DNA of 64,000 bases from Pseudomonadota bacterium (GTDB lineage: Bacteria; Pseudomonadota; Gammaproteobacteria; Burkholderiales; Burkholderiaceae_C). Positions 50,399 through 63,755 of this stretch are shown here, one piece after another. Every line of letters starts with the position of its first letter. Position 1 is the stretch's first letter. Location of the stretch: the NCBI GenBank assembly GCA_023442945.1, contig JAEZWW010000008.1:62001-126000 (forward strand), given 5' to 3'. The notes under the pieces are model-generated. The model saw nothing but the letters and a program-made list of their open reading frames with translations. It was not told where the DNA came from and ran no database searches. The translations under genes were made by a program, and so were the position numbers.

Positions 50399-51259
50399 TC
50401 AGCTGCGCAGCTTGTAGCCGGTTTGCAGCAGGCGCAGCGTGAGGGCCGACACCGCCAGGAAGGCGCCGCCGGCGATCGCCAGGCTGAGCCAGGGCGACAC
50501 GTCGCTCACGCCAAAAAAGCCATAGCGGAAGCCGTCGATCATGTAGAAGAACGGGTTCAGGTGGCTGAGCGTCTGCCACACGGCGGGCAGCGAATGGATG
50601 GAATAGAACACGCCCGCCAGAAAGGTCATGGGCATGACGATGAAGTTCTGGAACACCGCCATCTGGTCGAACTTGTCGGCCCACAGCCCGGCCAGCAAAC
50701 CCAGCACGCCCATCAGCCCCGAGCCCAGCAGCGCGAAGGCAAAGATCCACAGCGGGGCAGCGGCCTGCGGCGCGGCGTAGAACAGCGTCACGAGGTACAC
50801 ACCCAGCCCGACCAGCAGGCCGCGCGCGATGGCCGCGCCGACGTAGGCGACGAACCACTGCCAGGCCGACAGCGGCGTGAGCAGCGTGAAGACCAGGTTG
50901 CCCATGATCTTGCTTTGCACCAGGCTGGAGGCGCTGTTGGCAAACGCGTTCTGCAACATGCTCATCATCACCAAGCCAGGCACCAGAAACGCCACGTAGC
51001 TGACGCCGGGGTAGACCTGCACGCGGTCGCTGAGCACATGACCGAAGATCAACAAGTAGAGCACCGCCGTCAGCACCGGCGCGGCGATGGTCTGGAAGGA
51101 CACGCGCCAAAAGCGCAGCACTTCCTTCTTGAGCAGCATCTTCCAGCCGTCGTTCGCGGCGGGCAGCGCGTGCAGGCGCGGCGTGGTGCGGGGGTTGGGC
51201 GGACGCTCGGCCACGGTGGCCGTGGTTTCGACCACGACGACGGATTCGGGTTGGCTCAT
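50399..51259 (-). CDS. ABC-2 type exporter, permease subunit
   Basis: 286-residue integral membrane protein with six helices. WRVSFQTIAAPVLTAVLYLLIFGHVL, YVAFLVPGLVMMSML, SLVQSKIMGNLVFTLLTPLSAWQ and MPMTFLAGVFYSIHSLPAVWQ are typical of the YadH-like ABC-2 family. Its start overlaps the ATPase stop (ATGA), so the two form one transporter. Substrate unknown. Confidence 0.92.
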   Translation of the reverse strand: MSQPESVVVVETTATVAERPPNPRTTPRLHALPAANDGWKMLLKKEVLRFWRVSFQTIAAPVLTAVLYLLIFGHVLSDRVQVYPGVSYVAFLVPGLVMMSMLQNAFANSASSLVQSKIMGNLVFTLLTPLSAWQWFVAYVGAAIARGLLVGLGVYLVTLFYAAPQAAAPLWIFAFALLGSGLMGVLGLLAGLWADKFDQMAVFQNFIVMPMTFLAGVFYSIHSLPAVWQTLSHLNPFFYMIDGFRYGFFGVSDVSPWLSLAIAGGAFLAVSALTLRLLQTGYKLRS

Positions 51260-52242
51260 GCCGAGGCCTCCTGGAACGGGGCGGGTGCGGCGGCAGGTTC
51301 TGCGGGCGCGGCCGCAGGGGCGCCAGGGCCTTGGCCGTTCATCAAGGCGATGAACACGTCTTCCAGGTCGGCCTTGCGGATTTCGACGTCCTCGACTTTC
51401 ACACCGGCTTCACGCAAGGCGGCCAGGTGGCGTTCGATCTCGGCGGTGTCGTGCGCCGGCAGCTCGGCAATGCGACCGGTGACGCGCGCCTGCGCGGCCA
51501 GCGCGGGCGGCAGCGCGTCGTCGGTCTTGAAGTACAGCACGCTGGAGTTGGCGCTGTTGAGCAGCGCGCTGGTGCGCTCCAGCGCGATCACCTTGCCTTG
51601 CTTGAGCATGGCCAAGCGCGAACAAAGCGCTTCGGCCTCTTCCAGATAATGCGTGGTCAGCAACACCGTGTGGCCCTGGCGATTGAGGTCGGCCACGAAG
51701 TGCCACAGGGTCTGGCGCAGTTCAACGTCGACGCCGGCCGTGGGCTCGTCCAGCACGATGACGGGTGGCTTGTGCACCAGGGCCTGCGCCACCAGCACGC
51801 GGCGCTTCATGCCGCCCGACAGCTGACGCATGTTGGCCTTGGCCTTGTCGGCCAAGCCCAGGCCGTTCAGCAACTCGTCGATCCAGATGTCGTTGTGGTA
51901 CAGACCGAAATAGCCAGACTGGAACACCAGCGCTTCGCGCACGGTGAAGAACGGATCGAACACCAACTCCTGCGGGACGATGCCCAGGTGCCGGCGGGCC
52001 TGCATGAAGTCGGTCTGCACATCAAAGCCATGCACCTTGACGCTGCCCGAAGTGGCGCGCGCCAGGCCGGCGAGGATGGAGATCAGCGTGGTCTTGCCCG
52101 CGCCGTTGGGGCCCAGCAGGCCGAAGAATTCGCCCTCTTCGATGTCGAAGTTGACCTGGTCGAGCGCCTGCAGCGGGCGCGCACCGGGGCGGGACGAGGC
52201 CGGATAGACCTTGGAGACAGACTGGAAGGAAATGGCAGGCAT
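51256..52242 (-). CDS. ABC-2 type exporter, ATPase subunit
   Basis: 328 residues from ATG 52242 (MPAISFQSVSKVYPA). Walker A LLGPNGAGKTT, ABC signature MRQLSGGMKRR, Walker B PPVIVLDEPTAGVD and switch His in VLLTTHYLEEAE. It is of the YadG/NodI-like type. A 75-residue C-terminal tail (beyond RLAMLKQGKVIALERT) is rich in Ala and Pro. Pairs with the permease gene downstream; located between ibaG and the mla genes as in several Burkholderiales. Confidence 0.93.
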   Translation of the reverse strand: MPAISFQSVSKVYPASSRPGARPLQALDQVNFDIEEGEFFGLLGPNGAGKTTLISILAGLARATSGSVKVHGFDVQTDFMQARRHLGIVPQELVFDPFFTVREALVFQSGYFGLYHNDIWIDELLNGLGLADKAKANMRQLSGGMKRRVLVAQALVHKPPVIVLDEPTAGVDVELRQTLWHFVADLNRQGHTVLLTTHYLEEAEALCSRLAMLKQGKVIALERTSALLNSANSSVLYFKTDDALPPALAAQARVTGRIAELPAHDTAEIERHLAALREAGVKVEDVEIRKADLEDVFIALMNGQGPGAPAAAPAEPAAAPAPFQEASA

Positions 52243-52316
52243 AGGCAACCCGCCATTTTACGGTTCTGGCTGCGGCCTGCCGGTCGACCGGCAGATGGCC
52301 TTGGCAACCCTGGGTT

Positions 52317-52625
52317 TCAGGCGGCCGACTCGGCGGACTCCAAGGCGAGCGGCGCCTCGCTCAAGAGCTCTGCCACACCGTAGAGCTGCGCCAGTGCCTG
52401 CAGGCGCGGTGCCAGGCCGCGCACGCCAAAGCCCTTGCCATCGTGCAAGGCTTCGCGGCGGCATTCCAGCAAAACGGCCAGCGCTGAGGAATCGAAGCGC
52501 ACCAAGGCGCTGGCGTCCACCAACACGGCTTCGGCCTGCGTCCCGCGCGCGGCTTCACGCAGCATGCCTAGGCAGGTGTTGGCCTGGACGTGCGTCAGCT
52601 CAGCGGGTAGCACCAGCATGGTCAT
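52317..52625 (-). CDS. mlaB: STAS-domain protein MlaB
   Basis: 102 residues of an anti-anti-sigma-like STAS fold: AVLVDASALVRFDSSALAVLLECRREA is the characteristic segment, with the conserved Ser-Ser. MlaB binds MlaF and supports the MlaFEDB complex. Located 20 bases after mlaC at the end of the mla genes. Confidence 0.88.
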   Translation of the reverse strand: MTMLVLPAELTHVQANTCLGMLREAARGTQAEAVLVDASALVRFDSSALAVLLECRREALHDGKGFGVRGLAPRLQALAQLYGVAELLSEAPLALESAESAA

Positions 52626-52645
52626 GGTTCAACCCGCGACGGGCA

Positions 52646-53305
52646 TCAGCCCTTCGTGCCCTTGGCGACATTGGTCTGGTTGCGCTCGGCCAACGACCGA
52701 ATCAGCGCGTCCACGCCACCGCTGTTGATCTGCTGCGCAAACTGGGGGCGGTAGTTGTCGACCAGCCAGACGCCGAGCACGTTCAGATCGTAGATCTTCC
52801 AGCCATTGCCTTGGCCCGGCGTGCGTTCCATGCGGTAGTCGAGCTGGATCGGCTCGGCTTTGCTCTTGACGATGGTGCGCACGATGACCTCTTTGTCGGT
52901 CGCGGCGGACCGCATCGGCTTGACTTCCACCGTCTGGTCGCTCACCTGCTTGAGTGCACCGGCGTAAGTGCGCACCAGCAGGTGCTTGAATTCGGTCTGC
53001 AGGCGCTGCTTCTGCTCCGGCGTGGCTTTGCGCCAGCTAGGGCCCGTCGCGGACGCCGTCATGCGCGTGAAATTCACGTTGGGCATGATTTTGCTGTCGA
53101 CCACGGCCATCACGCGCTCCACGTCGCCGTTCTGAAGCGACTTGTCGCTGCGGATCGTGGCGAGGACATCATCCGACAGACGCTGAATCATGGCGTCCGG
53201 CGCCTCTTCGGCGGCCCACGCCAAAGGAGCCGCGCTGGTGATCCAGAGCGCTGCTGCGGCCAAAGCTGCCGACTTGACAACGGCACGACGGGGGGTTGCG
53301 TTCAT
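52646..53305 (-). CDS. mlaC: Periplasmic lipid-binding protein MlaC
   Basis: 219 residues from ATG 53305 (MNATPRRAVVKSAALAAAALW), signal peptide cleaved near AWAAEEA. Mature part has RLSDDVLATIR, VERVMAVVDSKIMPNVNFTRMT, FKHLLVRTYAGAL and LDYRMERTPGQGNGWKIYDL, the MlaC/Ttg2D signature. Shuttles phospholipid between MlaA at the outer membrane and MlaFEDB. Confidence 0.96.
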   Translation of the reverse strand: MNATPRRAVVKSAALAAAALWITSAAPLAWAAEEAPDAMIQRLSDDVLATIRSDKSLQNGDVERVMAVVDSKIMPNVNFTRMTASATGPSWRKATPEQKQRLQTEFKHLLVRTYAGALKQVSDQTVEVKPMRSAATDKEVIVRTIVKSKAEPIQLDYRMERTPGQGNGWKIYDLNVLGVWLVDNYRPQFAQQINSGGVDALIRSLAERNQTNVAKGTKG

Positions 53306-53418
53306 AGGTACGTTCTTCCTGTGTGTCCGGGCGCCTCGCACCCTTCCGCCATCAGACCACGGCGGGGGTCGAGGGGTTCCGCTCGACTGTTACAAGTTGT
53401 CTGCGGGTCAACTGCCGC

Positions 53419-54387
53419 TTATTCCGGTGCGGCCTCGGCGGGCACCGCCGCGTGCAGCGCGACGGTCTGCGGCGCCGCTTCGGTCGTCTGGTTTTCGCTT
53501 GCGTCGGCCGCTGCGGGCGCGGCGTCCGCTGTCGTCACGGCAGGCGCTTCCACAGGCGCTTCCGATGTCGGGCGGGTCCGGCGCGGTCGGCGGTTGGGTT
53601 TCTTGGCCGGTGAAGCACCCGGCGTAGCACTGGCGGGTGGTGTCTCGTCGTCCTCGAGGTCGTAGCGCTCTTCGCCCTCGGGCGGATTGCCATCGTAGAC
53701 CTCGTTCTGCCGACGTTGCAAAAACGCGTCGCGCTTGAAGGTGTAAGGGTCCAACGCAGCGGAGTCGAGCAAATCGGTCGCGCCCAGGACCTGCGCCCGA
53801 ACGTTGACGATGCCCAAGGCCGTCAGCGAATTCCGCCAAGCCACGTCGTGCATGTAACCCAGCGGGTGACCGTACAGGTCCACCGGGTAGGCGACCGTGT
53901 CGCGCACCGTGGATGGCCCTAAGAGCGGAATCACAAAGTACGGACCCGGTGGTACGCCCCAGCGGCCCAGGGTTTGACCGAAGTCCTCGCGATGGCGCTC
54001 CAGGCGCATTTCGGTGGCCGGGTCCAGCACGCCACCCAAGCCCATGGTGGAGTTGACCACCACGCGCCAGAACGAATGCAGAGAACCTTCAGGCTTGCCT
54101 TGTAAGACGTTGTTGACGAACGACCATGCGTCGCTCAGGTTGCCAAAGAAATTGCCGACCCCTGTGCGCACTGGCTGCGGCAGCACGTCGCGGTAGGCCG
54201 TGGCCACGGGCTTGAGCACCGCGTTGTCCACCGAATCGTTGAACTTCGTCATCGAGCGGTTGTAGGGCTCCCACGGATCGCGCGGGTCACCGCCCGGCGC
54301 CGTCGCGCAACCGGTCGCCAGCACCAGCATGACCACGCCAGCCCACGTCTGCAAGGGGCGCCATGCACCCTGGGTTCGCTCACTCAT
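53419..54387 (-). CDS. mlaA: Outer membrane lipoprotein MlaA (VacJ)
   Basis: 322 residues from ATG 54387 (MSERTQGAWRPLQTWA), lipobox VLATGCATA. The VacJ core DPWEPYNRSMTKFNDSVDNAV, NNVLQGKPEGSLHSFWRVVVNSTMG and PLLGPSTVRDTVAYPVD is complete. The last 95 residues are a low-complexity Ala/Pro/Arg tail absent from E. coli MlaA. It sits between mlaD and mlaC, whereas in E. coli mlaA lies apart. Confidence 0.96.
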   Translation of the reverse strand: MSERTQGAWRPLQTWAGVVMLVLATGCATAPGGDPRDPWEPYNRSMTKFNDSVDNAVLKPVATAYRDVLPQPVRTGVGNFFGNLSDAWSFVNNVLQGKPEGSLHSFWRVVVNSTMGLGGVLDPATEMRLERHREDFGQTLGRWGVPPGPYFVIPLLGPSTVRDTVAYPVDLYGHPLGYMHDVAWRNSLTALGIVNVRAQVLGATDLLDSAALDPYTFKRDAFLQRRQNEVYDGNPPEGEERYDLEDDETPPASATPGASPAKKPNRRPRRTRPTSEAPVEAPAVTTADAAPAAADASENQTTEAAPQTVALHAAVPAEAAPE

Positions 54388-54466
54388 GAATTGCTCTGTT
54401 GGGTTGACCGCTGGACCCTGCTCGCGCGAGCGCTCTGGGCGCCGTACTCCGTGTCTGGCCAGCGGG

Positions 54467-54964
54467 TTATTTTTCTGCGCCGGCGGCGCCTTTGCCACCG
54501 CTGGACGCGTTGCCAGCAGCGCTGTTGTAGAGAAACTGGCTGATCAGGTTCTCCAGCACCACCGCCGACTGGGTTTGGGTGACATTATCGCCGCTGGCGA
54601 GGTTTTTCTCGTCAGCGCCCGCTTCCACACCGATGTACTGCTCGCCCAGCAGGCCACTGGTCAGAATCTTGAGCGAGCTGTCTTTGGGAAACTGGTAGCG
54701 GGTATCGAGGTCCAGATCGACCTTGGCCTGAAAGCGCTGGTCGTCAAACCCGATGTGCGCCACGCGGCCCACGACCACGCCGGCGCTGCGCACGGCGGCC
54801 TTGGGTTTCAGCCCCCCGATGTTGTCGAAGTTGGCCGTCACCCGGTAGGTCGGCTGGAAGCTCAACGACAGCAGATTGGCCGACTGCAACGCCAGAAAAA
54901 CCAGCGCCGCCAGCCCGATCAAGACGAACAGGCCTACCCAGAGATCATTTTTCGAGCGTCCCAC
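54467..54964 (-). CDS. mlaD: Periplasmic MCE-domain protein MlaD
   Basis: 165 residues: N-terminal anchor (DLWVGLFVLIGLAALVFLAL), one MCE domain (FDNIGGLKPKAAVRSAGVVVGRVAHI) and a short acidic Gly-rich C-terminal tail. Forms the hexameric ring that receives lipid from MlaC. 16 bases after mlaE. Confidence 0.96.
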   Translation of the reverse strand: MGRSKNDLWVGLFVLIGLAALVFLALQSANLLSLSFQPTYRVTANFDNIGGLKPKAAVRSAGVVVGRVAHIGFDDQRFQAKVDLDLDTRYQFPKDSSLKILTSGLLGEQYIGVEAGADEKNLASGDNVTQTQSAVVLENLISQFLYNSAAGNASSGGKGAAGAEK

Positions 54965-54980
54965 GGTGCGCCCCTTCCTG

Positions 54981-55763
54981 TCAAAAACTGAACATCAGCG
55001 CCGTGAGCAGGAAATCCAGCCCCAGCACCATGAGCGAAGCCATCACCACCGTGCGGGTGGTCGCCCGCGCCACGCCTTCCGCCGTGGGCTTGGCCACATA
55101 ACCCTGCAACAACGCGACGAAGGTCACCGTCACGCCAAACACCGCGCTCTTCAGCACGCCATTACCCAGGTCGGCCCACACGTCAACGCCGCCCTGCATC
55201 TGGCTCCAGAACGCCCCCGGGTCGACGCCGATCATGGGCACGCTGACGATCCAGCCACCCAGCACGCCCACCGCATTGAACACGGCGGTCAACAAAGGCA
55301 CGACGATCACGCCGGCCCAAAAGCGCGGCGCAACGATGCGCTGAATCGGGTCGACCGCCATCATTTCCATGGCGGACAGTTGCTCGCCGGCCTTCATCAA
55401 CCCGATCTCGGCCGTGAGCGACGTGCCCGCGCGCCCCGCAAACAACAGGGCTGTGACCACCGGGCCCAGCTCGCGCAGCAACGACAGCGCCACCATCAGC
55501 CCCACCGCCTCAGCGGAGCCGTAGCGCTGCAGAATGTTGTAGCCCTGCAGCGCCAGCACGAAGCCGACAAATAGCCCCGACACGGCCACGATCGCCAGCG
55601 AATAGTTGCCCAGGAAGTGGATCTGCTCGCGCACCAGCGAAAAGCGCCGCAGCGTTGGCCCCAGCAGCGCCACCAGCCTGGCGAAGAAGCGCGTCGCATA
55701 GCCCATGTCGGCCAGCCCGCTGCGCACGGCGTAGCCCAGATCGGCCGGGCGCCACCAGCTCAT
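54981..55763 (-). CDS. mlaE: Phospholipid transport permease MlaE
   Basis: 260 residues, five hydrophobic helices. RELGPVVTALLFAGRAGTSLTAEIG is the diagnostic MlaE segment, and LSAMEMMAVDPIQRIVAPRFWAGV and YVAKPTAEGVARATTRTVVMASL follow. Overlaps mlaF by four bases (ATGA). Confidence 0.97.
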   Translation of the reverse strand: MSWWRPADLGYAVRSGLADMGYATRFFARLVALLGPTLRRFSLVREQIHFLGNYSLAIVAVSGLFVGFVLALQGYNILQRYGSAEAVGLMVALSLLRELGPVVTALLFAGRAGTSLTAEIGLMKAGEQLSAMEMMAVDPIQRIVAPRFWAGVIVVPLLTAVFNAVGVLGGWIVSVPMIGVDPGAFWSQMQGGVDVWADLGNGVLKSAVFGVTVTFVALLQGYVAKPTAEGVARATTRTVVMASLMVLGLDFLLTALMFSF

Positions 55764-56620
55764 CGCGCGCGCTCCACGCCAAAGTCCTGCTCGATCGACG
55801 GGCCTGGGTAATGAAAGCGCACAGGGCCGTCCGCATCCTCACCCACAAACTGGCGCACCAGCGGGTCGTCGCTGGCGCGCACCTCGGCCGGCGCGCCCTG
55901 CGCGGCGACTTTCCCGTCCGCGAGGACGATCACCCGATCGGCAATCTGAAAGGTCTCCGCGACGTCGTGCGACACCACGATGCTGGTGATGCCCAGGGCG
56001 TCGTTCAACTGGCGGATCAGGCGCGCCGCCGTGCCAAGCGAAATCGGGTCCAACCCGGCAAAGGGCTCGTCGTACATCACCAGTTCCGGGTCCAGCGCGA
56101 TCGCGCGCGCCAGGGCCACACGGCGTGCCATGCCGCCCGAAATCTCTGACGGCATCAGGTCGCGCGCCCCGCGCAGCCCCACTGCGCCCAGTTTCATCAG
56201 CACGATGTCGCGCACCAGCGGCTCGGTCAGGCGCGTGTGCTCGCGCAGTGGGAAGGCAACGTTGTCAAACACCGACAAATCGGTGAACAGCGCACCGAAC
56301 TGGAACAGCATGCCCATGCGACGGCGCGTGGCGTACAGGCGTTGCTCGTCCATCGCCCCCACGTCCTGACCTTCAAGCAGCACGGCGCCCGACTGGGCAC
56401 GCTGCTGACCCCCGATCAGGCGCACCACCGTGGTCTTGCCCCCGCCTGATGCGCCCATCAGCGCCGTGACCTTGCCGCGCGGCACGCGAAGGCTGAGGTT
56501 CTGGAGCACGGGGCGATCCCCGTAGCCGAACGTGACGTCGCGCAACTCCACCAGCGCCTCAGCCGCGGAAGCGGGGGCGATATTCTGGGTGGAGGGGGAA
56601 GACGTCGGCGGCGTGCTCAT
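55760..56620 (-). CDS. mlaF: Phospholipid transport ATPase MlaF
   Basis: 286 residues from ATG 56620 (MSTPPTSSPSTQNIAP). Walker A LMGASGGGKTTVVRLIGG, signature EISGGMARR, Walker B PELVMYDEPFAGLDP and SHDVAET switch. The conserved core starts near residue 23 at LVELRDVTFGYG. The annotated ATG lies only five bases past a terminator and has no ribosome site; a GTG at the core is an alternative start. First gene of mlaFEDACB. Confidence 0.95.
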   Translation of the reverse strand: MSTPPTSSPSTQNIAPASAAEALVELRDVTFGYGDRPVLQNLSLRVPRGKVTALMGASGGGKTTVVRLIGGQQRAQSGAVLLEGQDVGAMDEQRLYATRRRMGMLFQFGALFTDLSVFDNVAFPLREHTRLTEPLVRDIVLMKLGAVGLRGARDLMPSEISGGMARRVALARAIALDPELVMYDEPFAGLDPISLGTAARLIRQLNDALGITSIVVSHDVAETFQIADRVIVLADGKVAAQGAPAEVRASDDPLVRQFVGEDADGPVRFHYPGPSIEQDFGVERAR

Positions 56621-56624
56621 GTCA

Positions 56625-56652
56625 CAAAAAAAGCCGGCTCAAGAGTCCGGCT
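56625..56652 (-). terminator. Terminator between gltD and mlaF
   Basis: On the minus strand AGCCGG-ACTCTTGAG-CCGGCT is followed by TTTTTTT. The T tract ends four bases before the mlaF ATG. It should end gltB-osmC-gltD transcripts. Confidence 0.8.
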
Positions 56653-56776
56653 CGTGGCGCATGATAAGGGATATCCCCTGCTTGACGCGGCGATGCTGGG
56701 TTTTTGACCAGCATCGCCAAGCTGACTCTCGGTCCGACCAGCAGGCCAGCCCGGGCGGGCCGCGTCCGCCCTCGCC

Positions 56777-58252
56777 TCAGCGCGGCAGATCGCTGGCGCC
56801 CATCAGGAACTCATCGACAGCGCGCGCTGCCTGGCGGCCTTCGCGGATCGCCCAGACGACCAGCGACTGGCCGCGGCGCATGTCACCGGCGGCGAACACC
56901 TTGGCGGCGCTGGTGGCGTAGCTCTTGTCGCCGTCCGTGGTCGCCTTGGCGTTGCCGCGCACGTCTTTTTCGATGCCGAACGCGTCCAGCACCGAAGCCA
57001 GTGGGTTGGTGAAGCCCATGGCCAACAGCACCAGGTCGGCCGGCCAGTCTTTCTCGGTCCCCTTGACCTCGGTCAGCTTGCCGTCTTTGAACTCCACCTG
57101 CACGGTGGTCAGCGACTTGAGCTTGCCTTTTTCGCCCTTGAACTCCTTGGTCGAGATGGCGAACTCGCGCGCGGCACCCTCCTCGTGGCTGGAGCTGGTG
57201 CGCAGCTTGATCGGCCAGTACGGCCAGACCAGGGGCTTGTTTTCCTGCTCCGGCGGCATGGGCATGACCTCGAACTGGGTCACGCTCTTGGCACCGTGGC
57301 GGTTGCTGGTGCCTACGCAGTCGCTGCCAGTGTCGCCGCCACCGATCACGATCACGTGCTTGCCTTTGGCAGAAATGGCTTCCTTGACCTTGTCGCCCGC
57401 GTTGGCGCGGTTCTGCTGGGGCAGCAGTTCCATCGCGAAATGCACGCCGGCCAGGTCACGCCCCGGCACGGGCAGGTCGCGCGACTGCTCGGCGCCGCCC
57501 GTCAGCAGCACGGCGTCGTAGTCCTGCTGCAGTTGCTCGGCCGACACGGTTTCACGCGCCAGGTTGGTGACCTTGCTGCCCGGGCCGTCTTCCGGCATGG
57601 CGCCCACCAGTACGCTGGTGCGGAAAGTCACGCCTTCGGCTTCCATCTGGGCCACGCGGCGGTCGATGTGCTGTTTTTCCAGCTTGAAGTCGGGAATACC
57701 GTAGCGCAGCAGACCGCCCACCCGGTCGTTCTTCTCGAACACCGTCACGGCGTGGCCGGCGCGCGCCAGCTGCTGCGCTGCGGCCAAACCCGCCGGGCCC
57801 GCGCCGACCACGGCGACGCGCTTGCCGGTTTTGCGCTTGGCGGGGCGCGGCACCACCCAGCCCTCTTCCCAGGCGCGGTCGATGATGGCGTGCTCGATCG
57901 ACTTGATGCCGACCGGGTCGTTGTTGATGTTCAACACGCAAGCCGCTTCACACGGTGCCGGGCAGATGCGGCCGGTGAACTCGGGGAAGTTGTTGGTGCT
58001 GTCCAGCACGGCGAACGCGTTCTTCCAGTCGCCGCGGTAGACCAGGTCGTTGAAGTCGGGAATGACGTTGTTGACCGGGCAGCCGCTGTTACAGAACGGC
58101 GTGCCGCAGTCCATGCAGCGCGCGCCCTGTTGCTTGGCCTGGCTGGTGTTCAGCCCGATGACGAATTCGCGGTAGTGGCCCACGCGCTCGGCGACGGGCG
58201 TGTAGCCCTCGTCGACGCGGTCGAATTCCATGAAGCCGGTGACTTTACCCAT
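56777..58252 (-). CDS. gltD: Glutamate synthase small subunit
   Basis: NADPH-side subunit of glutamate synthase, 491 residues from ATG 58252 (MGKVTGFMEFDRVDEGY). Fe-S cysteines in ARCMDCGTPFCNSGCPVNN and ICPAPCEAACVLN; FAD motif AVVGAGPAGLAAAQQLA; NADPH motif VIVIGGGDTGSDC. Passes electrons to GltB. Separated from gltB by an OsmC gene. Confidence 0.97.
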   Translation of the reverse strand: MGKVTGFMEFDRVDEGYTPVAERVGHYREFVIGLNTSQAKQQGARCMDCGTPFCNSGCPVNNVIPDFNDLVYRGDWKNAFAVLDSTNNFPEFTGRICPAPCEAACVLNINNDPVGIKSIEHAIIDRAWEEGWVVPRPAKRKTGKRVAVVGAGPAGLAAAQQLARAGHAVTVFEKNDRVGGLLRYGIPDFKLEKQHIDRRVAQMEAEGVTFRTSVLVGAMPEDGPGSKVTNLARETVSAEQLQQDYDAVLLTGGAEQSRDLPVPGRDLAGVHFAMELLPQQNRANAGDKVKEAISAKGKHVIVIGGGDTGSDCVGTSNRHGAKSVTQFEVMPMPPEQENKPLVWPYWPIKLRTSSSHEEGAAREFAISTKEFKGEKGKLKSLTTVQVEFKDGKLTEVKGTEKDWPADLVLLAMGFTNPLASVLDAFGIEKDVRGNAKATTDGDKSYATSAAKVFAAGDMRRGQSLVVWAIREGRQAARAVDEFLMGASDLPR

Positions 58253-58269
58253 GATGCGCTTCTTCTCTA

Positions 58270-58764
58270 CTAACGGGTTGATGTGTTTACTTGGTGCGTC
58301 GGCAGCTGCGGCTCGCAACGAACCTCGGACTTGACCGAGTTGGCGATGAAGCACTCATCGTGCGCCTCGTGGTGCATGTCGAGCACCTCCTGCCACGCCG
58401 GTTGCAGCTCGCCGCCAAACTCCACGGCGGGCCGCAAGGTCACGCTGGTCATCGCCATACGTCGTTCGGCGTTACGGGCCATGACGCCCTCGGCCGCATC
58501 GGCGTAGCGGTCCACGCAGAACCCACGCTTGGCCGCGATCGACAGAAACCACAGCATGTGGCAGCTGGCCAACGAGGCGACGAACGCCTCTTCCGGGTCC
58601 ACTGCCGCTGCGTCCGACATGGGCAGCGGCACCACGTGCGGCGACGATGAAGCCGGCACCTCCACACCGCCATCAAAACGCAAAGTGTGGCGCCGGCTGT
58701 AGCGGTTGGACAGAAAATCCTGACCCTCACGCAACCACAGCAATTCAGCGGTATAGGTGGCCAT
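58270..58764 (-). CDS. OsmC/Ohr family protein
   Basis: 164 residues. The start MATYTAELLWLREGQDFLSNRYSR and the motif VDPEEAFVASLASCHMLWFLSIAAKRG (Cys1) match the OsmC fold. The usual second Cys (VTL..AH..CP) appears as HDECFIANSVKSEV, so both reactive cysteines are present. Predicted peroxide reductase. Lies nine bases after gltB and 17 before gltD on the same strand, an insertion into the glt operon. Confidence 0.87.
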   Translation of the reverse strand: MATYTAELLWLREGQDFLSNRYSRRHTLRFDGGVEVPASSSPHVVPLPMSDAAAVDPEEAFVASLASCHMLWFLSIAAKRGFCVDRYADAAEGVMARNAERRMAMTSVTLRPAVEFGGELQPAWQEVLDMHHEAHDECFIANSVKSEVRCEPQLPTHQVNTSTR

Positions 58765-58772
58765 GCGCTGCC

Positions 58773-63554
<4,782 letters not shown>

Positions 63555-63629
63555 CGCGCGCTCCAATCCATCGTCAAACATCAGTGGGAGGCCGAGAATA
63601 GTGCAGCGCAGCAATCTTGCCAAGCACTA

Positions 63630-63700
63630 TTAATTGGGGTCAGATTCCAATTAACACCGCCATTGATTTCTTCTCAATTTAATTGGGGACATATTAAATT
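63630..63700. repeat. Pair of TTAATTGGGG motifs beside a RAYT gene
   Basis: First copy 63630-63652 (TAATTGGGGTCAGATTCC, then AATTA) has inverted ends AATTGG/CCAATT. The second copy at 63676-63700 (TTTAATTGGGGACATATT, then AAATT) has the ends TTTAAT/ATTAAA. Sequences of this kind are associated with Y1-type transposase genes in many proteobacteria, from memory. Confidence 0.6.
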
Positions 63701-63755
63701 GATAGCTGACTGCGCTGATGGTTGTAAGGCCAGGAAATGGATTTCAATCTTGAAC
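63692..63755 (+). repeat. Dispersed repeat copy 18
   Basis: ATTAAATTGATAGCTGACTG, CGCTGATGGTTGTAAGGCC and a tail GGATTTCAATCTTGAA. Sits at the end of the transposase gene, which it may supply with a stop (TCA at 63744). Confidence 0.75.
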
